A DNA stretch of 64,000 nt, taken from contig NZ_JADKPT010000002.1 in NCBI RefSeq assembly GCF_015351595.1, positions 124,001 to 188,000 of the forward strand, given 5' to 3'. Numbering within the stretch: the stretch's first letter is position 1; each line of letters begins with the position of its first letter. Positions 24,729-33,643 of the stretch are shown here, one piece after another. Both the position numbers and the translations under genes were made by a program. This DNA is from Flavobacterium sp. LC2016-12. Lineage in GTDB: Bacteria > Bacteroidota > Bacteroidia > Flavobacteriales > Flavobacteriaceae. Below the pieces are notes generated by a model, which was not told the origin of the DNA, did not search any database, and saw nothing but the letters and a program-made list of their open reading frames with translations.

Positions 24729-25967
24729 ATGTCAGAACTATTATTACCACCAGAGCATCGATATGCTAAAATAATAAAGGAGAAACTAAACGAAGACGGA
24801 AGCGAGCTTTCAGTACTGAATTTAGGTCCAACACACCCAGCAACACACGGTATTTTTCAGAATATCTTATTGATGGATGGTGAAAGAATTCTTGAGGCTG
24901 AACCAACTATTGGTTATATCCACAGAGCATTCGAAAAAATTGCCGAAAATCGCCCTTTCTATCAAATTACGCCTCTTACAGACCGTATGAACTATTGCTC
25001 CTCTCCTATTAATAATATGGGATGGTGGATGACCTTAGAAAAATTGTTGAATATTGAAGTTCCTAAAAGAGCGCAATATTTAAGAGTTATCGTAATGGAA
25101 TTGGCTCGTATTACAGACCACTTAATCTGTAACTCGATTTTGGGTGTAGATACTGGTGCCTATACTGGTTTCTTATACGTTTTTCAATTTAGAGAAAAAG
25201 TTTACGAAATCTACGAAGAAATTTGTGGAGCTCGTTTAACAACAAATATGGGAAGAATTGGTGGTTTCGAAAGAGATTGGTCACCAGAGGCTTTCCGCAA
25301 ACTAGAAGTGTTTTTAAGAGATTTTCCTGTCGCTTGGCAAGAATTTGAAAACTTATTCGAAAGAAACAGAATTTTCCTTGACAGAACTGTAAACGTTGGT
25401 GCGATCTCAGCAGAGCAAGCAATGGCTTACGGATTTACAGGTCCAAATTTACGTGCTGCCGGAGTTGATTATGACGTTCGTGTTGCACATCCTTATTCAT
25501 CTTACGAAGATTTCGATTTTATTGTTCCGGTTGGAAAATCAGGTGATACTTATGATCGTTTCTGTGTTCGTAATGCTGAAGTTCGTGAAAGTTTAAGCAT
25601 CATTCGTCAGGCTTTAGATAAAATGCCAGCCGGAAATGAATATCACGCAGAAGTTCCTGATTACTACCTTCCTCCAAAAGAAGATGTTTACACTTCAATG
25701 GAATCTTTAATTTATCACTTTAAGATTGTAATGGGAGAAGTTCCTGTACCAGTTGCAGAAATCTACCACCCGGTTGAAGGAGGAAATGGAGAATTAGGAT
25801 TTTACTTAGTTACTGACGGAAGCAGAACTCCATATAGATTACATTTCAGAAGACCTTGCTTTATTTATTACCAGGCATATCCTGAAATGATTAAAGGCGC
25901 TTTATTATCAGATGCAATTGTTATCCTTTCAAGTTTAAATGTTATTGCAGGAGAGTTAGACGCCTAA
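24729..25967 (+). CDS. nuoD: NADH-quinone oxidoreductase subunit D
   Basis: The 412-residue 49-kDa-type subunit shows LNLGPTHPATHGIF near the start, GYIHRAFEKIAENR, and a C-terminal FYLVTDGSRTPYRLHFRRPCF. It forms the quinone pocket together with NuoB. It is distantly related to the large subunit of NiFe hydrogenases but lacks the Ni ligands. A 145-bp repeat-rich spacer follows. Confidence 0.97.
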   Translation: MSELLLPPEHRYAKIIKEKLNEDGSELSVLNLGPTHPATHGIFQNILLMDGERILEAEPTIGYIHRAFEKIAENRPFYQITPLTDRMNYCSSPINNMGWWMTLEKLLNIEVPKRAQYLRVIVMELARITDHLICNSILGVDTGAYTGFLYVFQFREKVYEIYEEICGARLTTNMGRIGGFERDWSPEAFRKLEVFLRDFPVAWQEFENLFERNRIFLDRTVNVGAISAEQAMAYGFTGPNLRAAGVDYDVRVAHPYSSYEDFDFIVPVGKSGDTYDRFCVRNAEVRESLSIIRQALDKMPAGNEYHAEVPDYYLPPKEDVYTSMESLIYHFKIVMGEVPVPVAEIYHPVEGGNGELGFYLVTDGSRTPYRLHFRRPCFIYYQAYPEMIKGALLSDAIVILSSLNVIAGELDA

Positions 25968-26112
25968 AGATTGCAGATTCTAGAGTTTAAATTGCAGATT
26001 GAAAAATCTAAAATTTAAAATCAGAAATCTAAAATTAAAAAAGATTGCAGAATGCTGATTCTAGATACAGATTGAAAAATCTAAAATCTAAAATCTAAAA
26101 TCCAAAATAAGA
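25968..26112. repeat. Repeat-filled spacer between nuoD and nuoE
   Basis: Repeats of GATTGCAGATTCTAGA-like and AAATCTAAAATCTAAAATC words fill the spacer in direct and inverted copies, as in the nuoA-nuoB spacer. No gene is seen. Confidence 0.65.
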
Positions 26113-26643
26113 ATGGAAAGAAAACATTACAAACAAGAAATAAACATGACTGAAGCATTGATGACTCGCATCAATGAATTGATCAGTCATTATCCTGAAG
26201 ACAAAAGAAAATCAGCTTTGTTGCCTGTTTTGCACGAAGTGCAGGATGCGCATGATAACTGGTTGAGCACTGAGTTGCAGGATAAAGTTGCTGAAATTTT
26301 GCACATCAAACCAATTGAGGTTTACGAAGTGGTTACTTTTTATACCATGTACAACCAAAAACCAATTGGAAAATACATGTTCGAATTCTGCCAGACTTCT
26401 TGTTGTTGTTTGAATGGTGCTGAAAATTTAATGGATTATACTTCTGAAAAATTAGGCATTAAGATGGGAGAAACAACTCCAGACGGAATGTTTACTATTG
26501 CCGGAGTAGAATGTTTAGGTGCTTGCGGATATGCTCCGATGATGCAGTTAGGCGATTTCTACAAAGAAAAATTGACAGAAGAAAAAATCGATCAGTTAAT
26601 CGCTGATTGTAGAGATGATAAAATAATATTACACGATAAATAA
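26113..26643 (+). CDS. nuoE: NADH-quinone oxidoreductase subunit E
   Basis: The 176-residue 24-kDa-type subunit holds the N1a [2Fe-2S] cluster. The cysteines are in FCQTSCCCLNGA and VECLGACGYAPM. A second ATG at 26149 is possible, but the first keeps the 12 residues MERKHYKQEINM. It ends one base before nuoF. Confidence 0.94.
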   Translation: MERKHYKQEINMTEALMTRINELISHYPEDKRKSALLPVLHEVQDAHDNWLSTELQDKVAEILHIKPIEVYEVVTFYTMYNQKPIGKYMFEFCQTSCCCLNGAENLMDYTSEKLGIKMGETTPDGMFTIAGVECLGACGYAPMMQLGDFYKEKLTEEKIDQLIADCRDDKIILHDK

Positions 26644-26644
26644 G

Positions 26645-28015
26645 ATGTCACAGAAAATATTATTAGATAAAATCAATGTTCCGGGTATTAAAACCTACGA
26701 AGTATATCGCCAAAATGGTGGTTATGCTTCTGTAGAAAAAGCTTTGAAAACACTTACGCCAGATGAAGTTGTTGAAGAAGTAAAAAAATCAGGACTTCGT
26801 GGCCGTGGTGGTGCGGGTTTCCCTGCCGGAATGAAATGGAGTTTTATTGATAAAAAATCAGGTAAACCAAGACACTTAGTTTGCAATGCCGACGAGTCTG
26901 AACCTGGAACTTTCAAAGATCGTTATTTGATGGAATTTATTCCTCACTTATTGATCGAAGGAATGATTACTTCAAGTTTTGCCTTAGGCGCTAACCTTTC
27001 GTATATCTACATTCGTGGAGAATATATGTGGGTTTTCAAAATTTTAGAAAGAGCAATCGCCGAAGCAAAAGCTGCCGGTTGGTTAGGAAAAAATATATTA
27101 GGAACAGGTTACGATTTAGAATTACATGTTCACTGTGGAGCCGGAGCTTACATCTGTGGAGAAGAAACTGCACTTATTGAGTCATTGGAAGGTAAAAGAG
27201 GAAATCCTCGTATTAAACCACCTTTCCCAGCGGTTTCCGGACTTTGGGCAAACCCAACAGTAGTAAACAATGTAGAGACTATTGCAGCTGTGCCTTGGAT
27301 CATCAACAACTCTGGAGATGATTACGCAAAAATCGGAATTGGTCGTTCAACTGGAACTAAATTAATTTCTGCTTCGGGACACATTAAAAATCCAGGAGTT
27401 TATGAAATTGAATTAGGATTAAGTGTTGACGAGTTCATGAATTCTGATGAGTATTTAGGCGGAATGTCTTCTAGCAGACCTTTGAAAGCGTTTGTTCCAG
27501 GAGGATCTTCAGTGCCAATTTTACCAGCTGAATTGATTTTCAAAACAGCTAATGGTGAAGACAGATTAATGACTTACGAATCTTTAAGTGATGGTGGTTT
27601 TGCTACCGGATCAATGTTAGGTTCTGGAGGATTTATCGTTTATAACGACACTGCTTGTGTAGTAAGAAACACCTGGAATTTTGCACGTTTTTACCACCAC
27701 GAATCTTGCGGACAATGTACACCTTGTCGTGAAGGAACTGGTTGGTTAGAAAAAATCTTGTGGAGAATTGAAAACGGTCAGGGCCGTGAAGAAGATATTG
27801 AATTATTGTGGAGTATTCAAAGTAAAATCGAGGGTAACACAATTTGCCCACTTGGCGACGCAGCTTCCTGGCCAGTAGCAGCAGCGATCCGTCACTTTAG
27901 AGATGAATTTGAATATCACGTTCGTTTCCCTGAAAAAATTAAACACAGAGATCATTTTGTTGCTGAACCTTTCTCGCAAGTGAAACATTTGGTAGGCGGT
28001 AAAGTAATCGTATAA
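26645..28015 (+). CDS. nuoF: NADH-quinone oxidoreductase subunit F
   Basis: The 456-residue 51-kDa-type subunit oxidises NADH through FMN and holds cluster N3. Visible are the NADH/FMN loops GLRGRGGAGFPAGMKW and GAGAYICGEETALIESLEG, and the [4Fe-4S] motif ESCGQCTPCREG with a further Cys in NTICPLGDA. It is a peripheral protein at the cytoplasmic tip of complex I. It starts one base after nuoE ends. Confidence 0.97.
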   Translation: MSQKILLDKINVPGIKTYEVYRQNGGYASVEKALKTLTPDEVVEEVKKSGLRGRGGAGFPAGMKWSFIDKKSGKPRHLVCNADESEPGTFKDRYLMEFIPHLLIEGMITSSFALGANLSYIYIRGEYMWVFKILERAIAEAKAAGWLGKNILGTGYDLELHVHCGAGAYICGEETALIESLEGKRGNPRIKPPFPAVSGLWANPTVVNNVETIAAVPWIINNSGDDYAKIGIGRSTGTKLISASGHIKNPGVYEIELGLSVDEFMNSDEYLGGMSSSRPLKAFVPGGSSVPILPAELIFKTANGEDRLMTYESLSDGGFATGSMLGSGGFIVYNDTACVVRNTWNFARFYHHESCGQCTPCREGTGWLEKILWRIENGQGREEDIELLWSIQSKIEGNTICPLGDAASWPVAAAIRHFRDEFEYHVRFPEKIKHRDHFVAEPFSQVKHLVGGKVIV

Positions 28016-28109
28016 AGAAATATAAAGCAGAAAGTTATAAAGTTAATAATATAAAAAGGACAGCAAATCTTTTAAATATTCCGACTTTCAACATTCAAAT
28101 CAATAAGAG

Positions 28110-29141
28110 ATGAAAGTAACCATAGACGGTCAAAGTATAGACGTAGAGCCAGGAACAACGATCCTGCAGGCTGCACGTATGATTGGTGGAGATTTGGTAC
28201 CCCCAGCCATGTGCTATTACTCAAAATTAAAAGGCAGCGGCGGAAAATGTCGTTGTTGTTTAGTTGAAGTTTCTAAAGGTAGTGAAGCTGACCCAAGACC
28301 AATGCCAAAATTAATGGCATCTTGTGTAACAGGATGTATGGACGGAATGGAAGTAAACAGTAAATCTTCTGACAGAGTAACGGAAGCCCGTAAATCTGTA
28401 ACAGAATTTTTATTGATCAATCACCCACTTGACTGCCCAGTTTGTGATCAGGCCGGAGAATGTGATCTTCAAAATTTAAGTTTCGAACACGGAAATCCAA
28501 AATCACGTTTTATTGAAGAAAAAAGAACATTTGAACCAGAAGATATTGGTCCAAATATTCAACTACATATGAACCGTTGTATTCTATGCCAAAGATGTGT
28601 ACAAGTTGCAGATCAATTGACAGACAACAGAGTTCACGGAGTATTAGATCGTGGAGATCACGCTAATATTTCAACAGGAATTTCAAAAGCTATCGATAAT
28701 GAATTCTCTGGAAATATGATTGACGTTTGCCCAGTTGGTGCATTAACTGATAAAACTTTCCGTTTCAAATCGAGAGTTTGGTTCAACAAGCCATATAATG
28801 CACACAGAGAATGTACAACTCCGGGATGTTGTGGAAAAACTACCGTTTGGATGTTTGGAGGAGAAATTCAACGTGTAACAGGTCGTAAAGATGAGTACCA
28901 TGAAGTGGAAGAATTCATCTGTAACTCTTGTCGTTTTGATCACAAAAATGTGAATGACTGGGTTATTGAAGGACCAAGAGAATTCGAAAAAGATTCTGTT
29001 ATCAACCAAAATAACTACACTCAAAAATTAGAGAAAGTAGAAATTGATACTGAAAAAACTATCCTTATGGGTAGAGATATTGACCGTAAAAAAATTAGTA
29101 TGGCTGAAATTCCATTAAACACTAACAACAAAATTTCTTAA
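28110..29141 (+). CDS. nuoG: NADH-quinone oxidoreductase subunit G, short form
   Basis: The 343-residue subunit has the N-terminal 2Fe-2S ferredoxin domain (VEPGTTILQAARMIGGD, GGKCRCCLVEV), the His-Cys motif HPLDCPVCDQAGECDLQ, and the [4Fe-4S] segment MNRCILCQRCVQVADQ followed by CPVGALTDK. It then ends soon after a domain with paired cysteines (CTTPGCCGKT, CNSCRFDHKN). It lacks the large molybdopterin-like C-terminal domain of E. coli NuoG (about 900 residues). The intact frame and its position argue for a natural short form, not a truncation. Its stop overlaps the nuoH start by one base. Confidence 0.94.
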   Translation: MKVTIDGQSIDVEPGTTILQAARMIGGDLVPPAMCYYSKLKGSGGKCRCCLVEVSKGSEADPRPMPKLMASCVTGCMDGMEVNSKSSDRVTEARKSVTEFLLINHPLDCPVCDQAGECDLQNLSFEHGNPKSRFIEEKRTFEPEDIGPNIQLHMNRCILCQRCVQVADQLTDNRVHGVLDRGDHANISTGISKAIDNEFSGNMIDVCPVGALTDKTFRFKSRVWFNKPYNAHRECTTPGCCGKTTVWMFGGEIQRVTGRKDEYHEVEEFICNSCRFDHKNVNDWVIEGPREFEKDSVINQNNYTQKLEKVEIDTEKTILMGRDIDRKKISMAEIPLNTNNKIS

Positions 29142-30199
29142 TGATGGTAGATGGTACGTTTATTATAGAGAAAAGTGTTGTAATTGTGGTGGTCTTTGCT
29201 ATAACAATGATTATGGCGATGTATTCTACCTGGGCTGAACGTAAAGTTGCGGCTTTTCTTCAGGACCGTGTAGGACCAAACCGTGCGGGATGGGGAGGTT
29301 TATTACAACCACTTGCTGATGGTATGAAATTATTCTCAAAAGAAGAATTTGAGCCAAATACACCTAATAAATTTTTATTCGTTGTTGGTCCGGCAATTGC
29401 CATGAGTACGGCTTTGATGACAAGCGCTGTAATTCCATGGGGAGACAGACTTCATGTTTTTGGACGTGATGTTCTTTTACAGGCAACAGATGTAAATATT
29501 GCTTTATTATATGTTTTCGGAGTAATTTCTGTTGGAGTTTATGGAATAATGATTGGTGGATGGGCTTCAAACAATAAATTCTCTTTAATGGGAGCTGTTC
29601 GTGCGGCATCACAGATGGTTTCTTATGAAGTTGCTATGGGATTATCAATGATTGCATTATTGATGATGACTGGAACTTTAAGCCTAAAAGAAATTTCGGA
29701 GCAGCAAGCTGGAATGAACTGGAATGTTTTTTATCAGCCATTATCTTTCTTAATTTTCCTGATTTGTGCTTTTGCAGAAACAAACAGAACACCTTTCGAT
29801 TTAGCAGAATGTGAATCTGAGTTGATTGGTGGATATCATACTGAATATTCATCCATGAAAATGGGATTCTATTTATTTGCTGAGTATGCAAATATGTTTA
29901 TCTCTGCCACCATTATATCTGTATTGTTTTTTGGAGGATACAATTATCCAGGAATGCAATGGATGGTAGAAAATGTAGGTGTTAATATCGCTAACGTTTT
30001 AGGAATTGCAGTATTGTTTGCTAAAATATGTTTCTGGATCTTTTTCTATATGTGGGTGCGTTGGACAATTCCAAGATTTAGATATGACCAATTAATGAAC
30101 TTAGGATGGAAAATTTTAATTCCGCTTTCGATCATTAATATTATGATTACAGGAGTTGTAATTTTAAGACATGATATCGCAGCATACTTAGGATTTTAA
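29141..30199 (+). CDS. nuoH: NADH-quinone oxidoreductase subunit H
   Basis: The 352-residue membrane subunit has about eight helices and signatures AERKVAAFLQDRVGPNRAGW and AETNRTPFDLAECESELIGGYHTEYSSM, the acidic stretch near the quinone chamber. It links the peripheral arm to the proton-pumping arm. ATG at 29141 overlaps the nuoG stop; ATG at 29144 is also possible. Confidence 0.97.
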   Translation: MMVDGTFIIEKSVVIVVVFAITMIMAMYSTWAERKVAAFLQDRVGPNRAGWGGLLQPLADGMKLFSKEEFEPNTPNKFLFVVGPAIAMSTALMTSAVIPWGDRLHVFGRDVLLQATDVNIALLYVFGVISVGVYGIMIGGWASNNKFSLMGAVRAASQMVSYEVAMGLSMIALLMMTGTLSLKEISEQQAGMNWNVFYQPLSFLIFLICAFAETNRTPFDLAECESELIGGYHTEYSSMKMGFYLFAEYANMFISATIISVLFFGGYNYPGMQWMVENVGVNIANVLGIAVLFAKICFWIFFYMWVRWTIPRFRYDQLMNLGWKILIPLSIINIMITGVVILRHDIAAYLGF

Positions 30200-30337
30200 T
30201 AACTGAGCCCTAGCTCTGCTAGAAGCGGTATCCTTTTACGGTGGTCCCGATAGCTATCGAGATTCAAATTAAAAATAAAATAGATTTTGGATTTGATTTA
30301 ACCATCAAATTATGAATCGTAAATCATACATTAAAAA
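30200..30337. repeat. GC-richer spacer between nuoH and nuoI
   Basis: The first half (AGCCCTAGCTCTGCTAGAAG, then CGGTATCCTTTTACGG, then CCCGATAGCTATCGAG) is much richer in GC than the rest of the operon and includes the self-complementary CGATAGCTATCG. It looks like a remnant of a dispersed element. No ORF fits. Confidence 0.5.
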
Positions 30338-30883
30338 ATGTCAATAGAAACTATATCATTATCGGGTAGAAAAAAGATGGTCTCGAACAAAGAGATGACT
30401 TTTTGGGAGCGATTGTATCTTGTGGCGATTGTGAAAGGATTGCTTATTACACTTAAGCACCTTTTCAGAAAAAAAGTAACCATTCACTATCCTGAACAAG
30501 TACGTGAAATGAGTCCGGTTTATCGCGGTCAACACCAGTTGAAACGCGATGAACAAGGTCGTGAAAACTGTACTGCTTGTGGATTATGTGCTTTATCATG
30601 CCCTGCAGAAGCAATCACTATGAAAGCTGCTGAACGCAAACCAGATGAAAAACATTTATACAGAGAAGAAAAATATGCTGAGATTTACGAAATCAACATG
30701 TTAAGATGTATTTTCTGTGGCCTTTGCGAAGAAGCTTGTCCAAAAGACGCTATCTATTTGACAACTTCAAAAGTGTTGGTTCCTTCTAGTTATGAAAGAG
30801 AAGATTTCATTTTTGGAAAAGACAGATTAGTGATGCCTCTTGATGTGGCGATCAAAAATGCTCAACTTAATAATGCTAACTAA
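30338..30883 (+). CDS. nuoI: NADH-quinone oxidoreductase subunit I
   Basis: The 181-residue ferredoxin-like subunit carries two [4Fe-4S] motifs: CTACGLCALSCPAEAIT and CIFCGLCEEACPKDAIY (clusters N6a and N6b). Its N-terminal amphipathic helix (FWERLYLVAIVKGLLITLKH) lies on the membrane. It ends directly before nuoJ. Confidence 0.96.
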   Translation: MSIETISLSGRKKMVSNKEMTFWERLYLVAIVKGLLITLKHLFRKKVTIHYPEQVREMSPVYRGQHQLKRDEQGRENCTACGLCALSCPAEAITMKAAERKPDEKHLYREEKYAEIYEINMLRCIFCGLCEEACPKDAIYLTTSKVLVPSSYEREDFIFGKDRLVMPLDVAIKNAQLNNAN

Positions 30884-31423
30884 ATGATACATATTCCTGA
30901 TTTTGCACACGCAACAACTGTACAAATTATATTTTGTTTCTTAGCGTTTATTACGGTGATTACCGCATTTTTGACCATTTTTAGTAGAAATCCAATTCAT
31001 AGTGCTATTTATTTAGTAATCTGTTTCTTTTCAATTGCTGGTCATTATTTATTATTAAACTCTCAATTTTTGGCTATCGTACATATTATAGTCTATTCGG
31101 GGGCGATTATGATTTTGTTCCTGTTCACGATCATGTTAATGAATTTAAACGAGCGCCATCAGGTTCACAGACCTAGAATTACACGTTTGGGCGCTATTGT
31201 TTCTTTCTGTTTAATTGTTATTGTATTGATTACAATTTTCATCAATTCTAAACCAATTGTTGGAGAATATGATTCGACTGGAGAAGATTTTCAATCTATT
31301 AAGGTTTTAGGTAAAATATTATTGAACGAATATATGGTTCCGTTTGAATTTGCTTCGATTTTACTTTTAGTAGCCATGATTGGAACAGTATTATTGTCTA
31401 AAAAAGAAAAATTAAATAAATAA
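30884..31423 (+). CDS. nuoJ: NADH-quinone oxidoreductase subunit J
   Basis: This 179-residue, five-helix membrane subunit has the conserved third helix [20 protein letters not shown]. It begins right after the nuoI stop and its own stop overlaps the nuoK ATG by one base, so translation is probably coupled. Confidence 0.95.
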   Translation: MIHIPDFAHATTVQIIFCFLAFITVITAFLTIFSRNPIHSAIYLVICFFSIAGHYLLLNSQFLAIVHIIVYSGAIMILFLFTIMLMNLNERHQVHRPRITRLGAIVSFCLIVIVLITIFINSKPIVGEYDSTGEDFQSIKVLGKILLNEYMVPFEFASILLLVAMIGTVLLSKKEKLNK

Positions 31424-31743
31424 TGGGTAATATATTAAATCAAATAGGTATTGAAAACTACATCTTTTTAAGTGTTGTACTTTTTTGTATTGGTGTTTTT
31501 GGTGTATTGTACAGACGAAATGCTATTATCGTTTTCATGTCTATCGAAATCATGTTGAATGCAGTTAACCTTTTATTTGTTGCTTTTTCAACGTATCATC
31601 AAGATGCACAGGGACAAGTTTTTGTGTTCTTTTCGATGGCAGTTGCTGCAGCAGAAGTTGCGGTAGGATTGGCCATTCTGGTTTCTATTTTTAGAAATTT
31701 AGGCTCAATTAGTATCGATAATTTAAAAAATTTAAAAGGATAA
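31423..31743 (+). CDS. nuoK: NADH-quinone oxidoreductase subunit K
   Basis: This 106-residue, three-helix subunit has the conserved Glu residues in [17 protein letters not shown] and [15 protein letters not shown], which form part of the proton path. It is coupled to nuoJ (1-base overlap) and is immediately followed by nuoL. Confidence 0.96.
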   Translation: MGNILNQIGIENYIFLSVVLFCIGVFGVLYRRNAIIVFMSIEIMLNAVNLLFVAFSTYHQDAQGQVFVFFSMAVAAAEVAVGLAILVSIFRNLGSISIDNLKNLKG

Positions 31744-33633
31744 ATGGAAATGGATACCAATTTAGCTTTAGTCTTAGTTTTATCTCCTTTTTTAGGATTT
31801 TTAATCAATGTTTTTTTCGGGAAAAGCTTAGGAAAAACCGTTTCGGGTATTATCGGAACAGTTGCCGTAGCAGTTTCTTTTGTGGTTACTCTTATACTTT
31901 TTAATCAAATTACTTCAACTGGAAAAGCCATTCAGGTAACTTTATTTGACTGGATCCAGATCAGTAATCTTCATATTGATTTAGGATTTTTATTAGATCA
32001 ACTCTCTGTTCTTTGGTTGCTTTTTGTAACCGGAATTGGATCATTGATTCACTTATACTCTATCAGTTACATGCACGACGATGAGAATATGCATAAGTTT
32101 TTTGCGTATTTGAATCTGTTCATATTCTTCATGATTACATTGGTAACCGGAAGTAACTTATTAGTATTATTTATTGGATGGGAAGGCGTTGGACTTTGTT
32201 CGTACTTATTAATTGGATTCTGGCATAAAAACCAGGATTACAATGATGCTGCGAAAAAAGCTTTCATCATGAACAGAATTGGAGATTTAGGTTTATTAAT
32301 CGGAATGTTCATTCTTGGTGCAATGTTTTCCACCTTAGATTATGCAACTTTAAAAACGGCGATTGCCGGAGCGACAAATCTAAACATACCTTTACTTTCG
32401 TTAGCAGCTTTATGTTTATTTATTGGAGCTTGTGGTAAATCAGCTCAAATTCCGTTATACACCTGGTTACCTGATGCGATGGCTGGACCAACTCCGGTTT
32501 CTGCCTTGATTCACGCAGCGACGATGGTTACTGCAGGTATCTTTATGGTAACGAGATTAAACTTTGTTTTTGATTTAGCGCCAGACGTTCAGACTGTAAT
32601 TGCTATTGTTGGAGCTATAACTTCATTAGTTGCTGCAACAATTGGTTTGGTTCAGACTGACATTAAAAAAGTATTGGCCTACTCTACTGTTTCTCAATTA
32701 GGATTAATGTTTTTAGCCTTAGGATTCGGTGCTTATGAAGTAGCCGTTTTTCACGTAATTACACATGCTTTCTTTAAAGCTTGTTTGTTCTTAGGATCAG
32801 GATCTGTAATTCACGGATTGCACGGAGAGCAAGATATGCGTAAAATGGGTGGTTTGCGTAAAGCAATGCCAATCACTTTCTGGACTATGTTGATTTCATC
32901 ATTAGCGATTTCAGGTGTGCCATTTTTCTCTGGTTTCTTCTCTAAAGATGAAATTTTAATGACTGCTTTTCACCACAGTATTCCACTTTACGTTATTGGA
33001 TCTGTTGCTTCAATCATGACGGCATTTTATATGTTCCGATTGATGTTCCTTACTTTCTTTAAAGATTTTAGAGGAACTGAAGAGCAAAAACATCATTTAC
33101 ACGAAAGTGACGGATTAATTACTTTCCCATTAATGATATTAGCTTTGTTAGCCACTTTTGGAGGTCTTATTAGTCTTCCTGGAAACAGCTGGTTAAATGA
33201 ATATATGGCTCCTCTTTTCACGAAAGTAGCCGGAGAAGAGCACCATTTAGGCACAACAGAATATACTCTTATGGGAGTTGCTGTTTTAGGTGGATTGATC
33301 GGTATCTTGATTGCATATATTAAATATTTCAAACAAGATAATGTTCCTGAAGCTGACGAAAACATTACTGGTTTAACCAAGGTTTTATATAACAAATATT
33401 ATGTAGACGAAATTTACGATGCAATATTTGTACGCTCTATAAATGGATTGTCAAAATTCTTTAGAGACTATGTTGAAACTGGTTTATCTGCAGTTGTTTT
33501 CGGATTAGGCAAAGTGACTAATGAACTGGCTTTTCAAGGTAAAAAATTACAAAACGGAAGTATCGGATTATATCTGTTTGCTTTTGTTTTGGGTCTTTGT
33601 GCCATTATTTCCTATATATTTTTAGCTCAATAA
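31744..33633 (+). CDS. nuoL: NADH-quinone oxidoreductase subunit L
   Basis: The 629-residue antiporter-like subunit shows the family's helices, including ITLVTGSNLLVLFIGWEGVG, SAQIPLYTWLPDAMAGPTPV and LIHAATMVTAGIFMV, and a long C-terminal part that includes the lateral helix running along NuoM and NuoN. It pumps protons at the distal end of complex I. Confidence 0.97.
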   Translation: MEMDTNLALVLVLSPFLGFLINVFFGKSLGKTVSGIIGTVAVAVSFVVTLILFNQITSTGKAIQVTLFDWIQISNLHIDLGFLLDQLSVLWLLFVTGIGSLIHLYSISYMHDDENMHKFFAYLNLFIFFMITLVTGSNLLVLFIGWEGVGLCSYLLIGFWHKNQDYNDAAKKAFIMNRIGDLGLLIGMFILGAMFSTLDYATLKTAIAGATNLNIPLLSLAALCLFIGACGKSAQIPLYTWLPDAMAGPTPVSALIHAATMVTAGIFMVTRLNFVFDLAPDVQTVIAIVGAITSLVAATIGLVQTDIKKVLAYSTVSQLGLMFLALGFGAYEVAVFHVITHAFFKACLFLGSGSVIHGLHGEQDMRKMGGLRKAMPITFWTMLISSLAISGVPFFSGFFSKDEILMTAFHHSIPLYVIGSVASIMTAFYMFRLMFLTFFKDFRGTEEQKHHLHESDGLITFPLMILALLATFGGLISLPGNSWLNEYMAPLFTKVAGEEHHLGTTEYTLMGVAVLGGLIGILIAYIKYFKQDNVPEADENITGLTKVLYNKYYVDEIYDAIFVRSINGLSKFFRDYVETGLSAVVFGLGKVTNELAFQGKKLQNGSIGLYLFAFVLGLCAIISYIFLAQ

Positions 33634-33643
33634 TTTTATAACT

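Noticed and set aside
28110..29141. NuoG as a broken gene
   Set aside because: The frame is intact and coupled to nuoH, and no remains of the missing domain follow; a natural short form is more likely.
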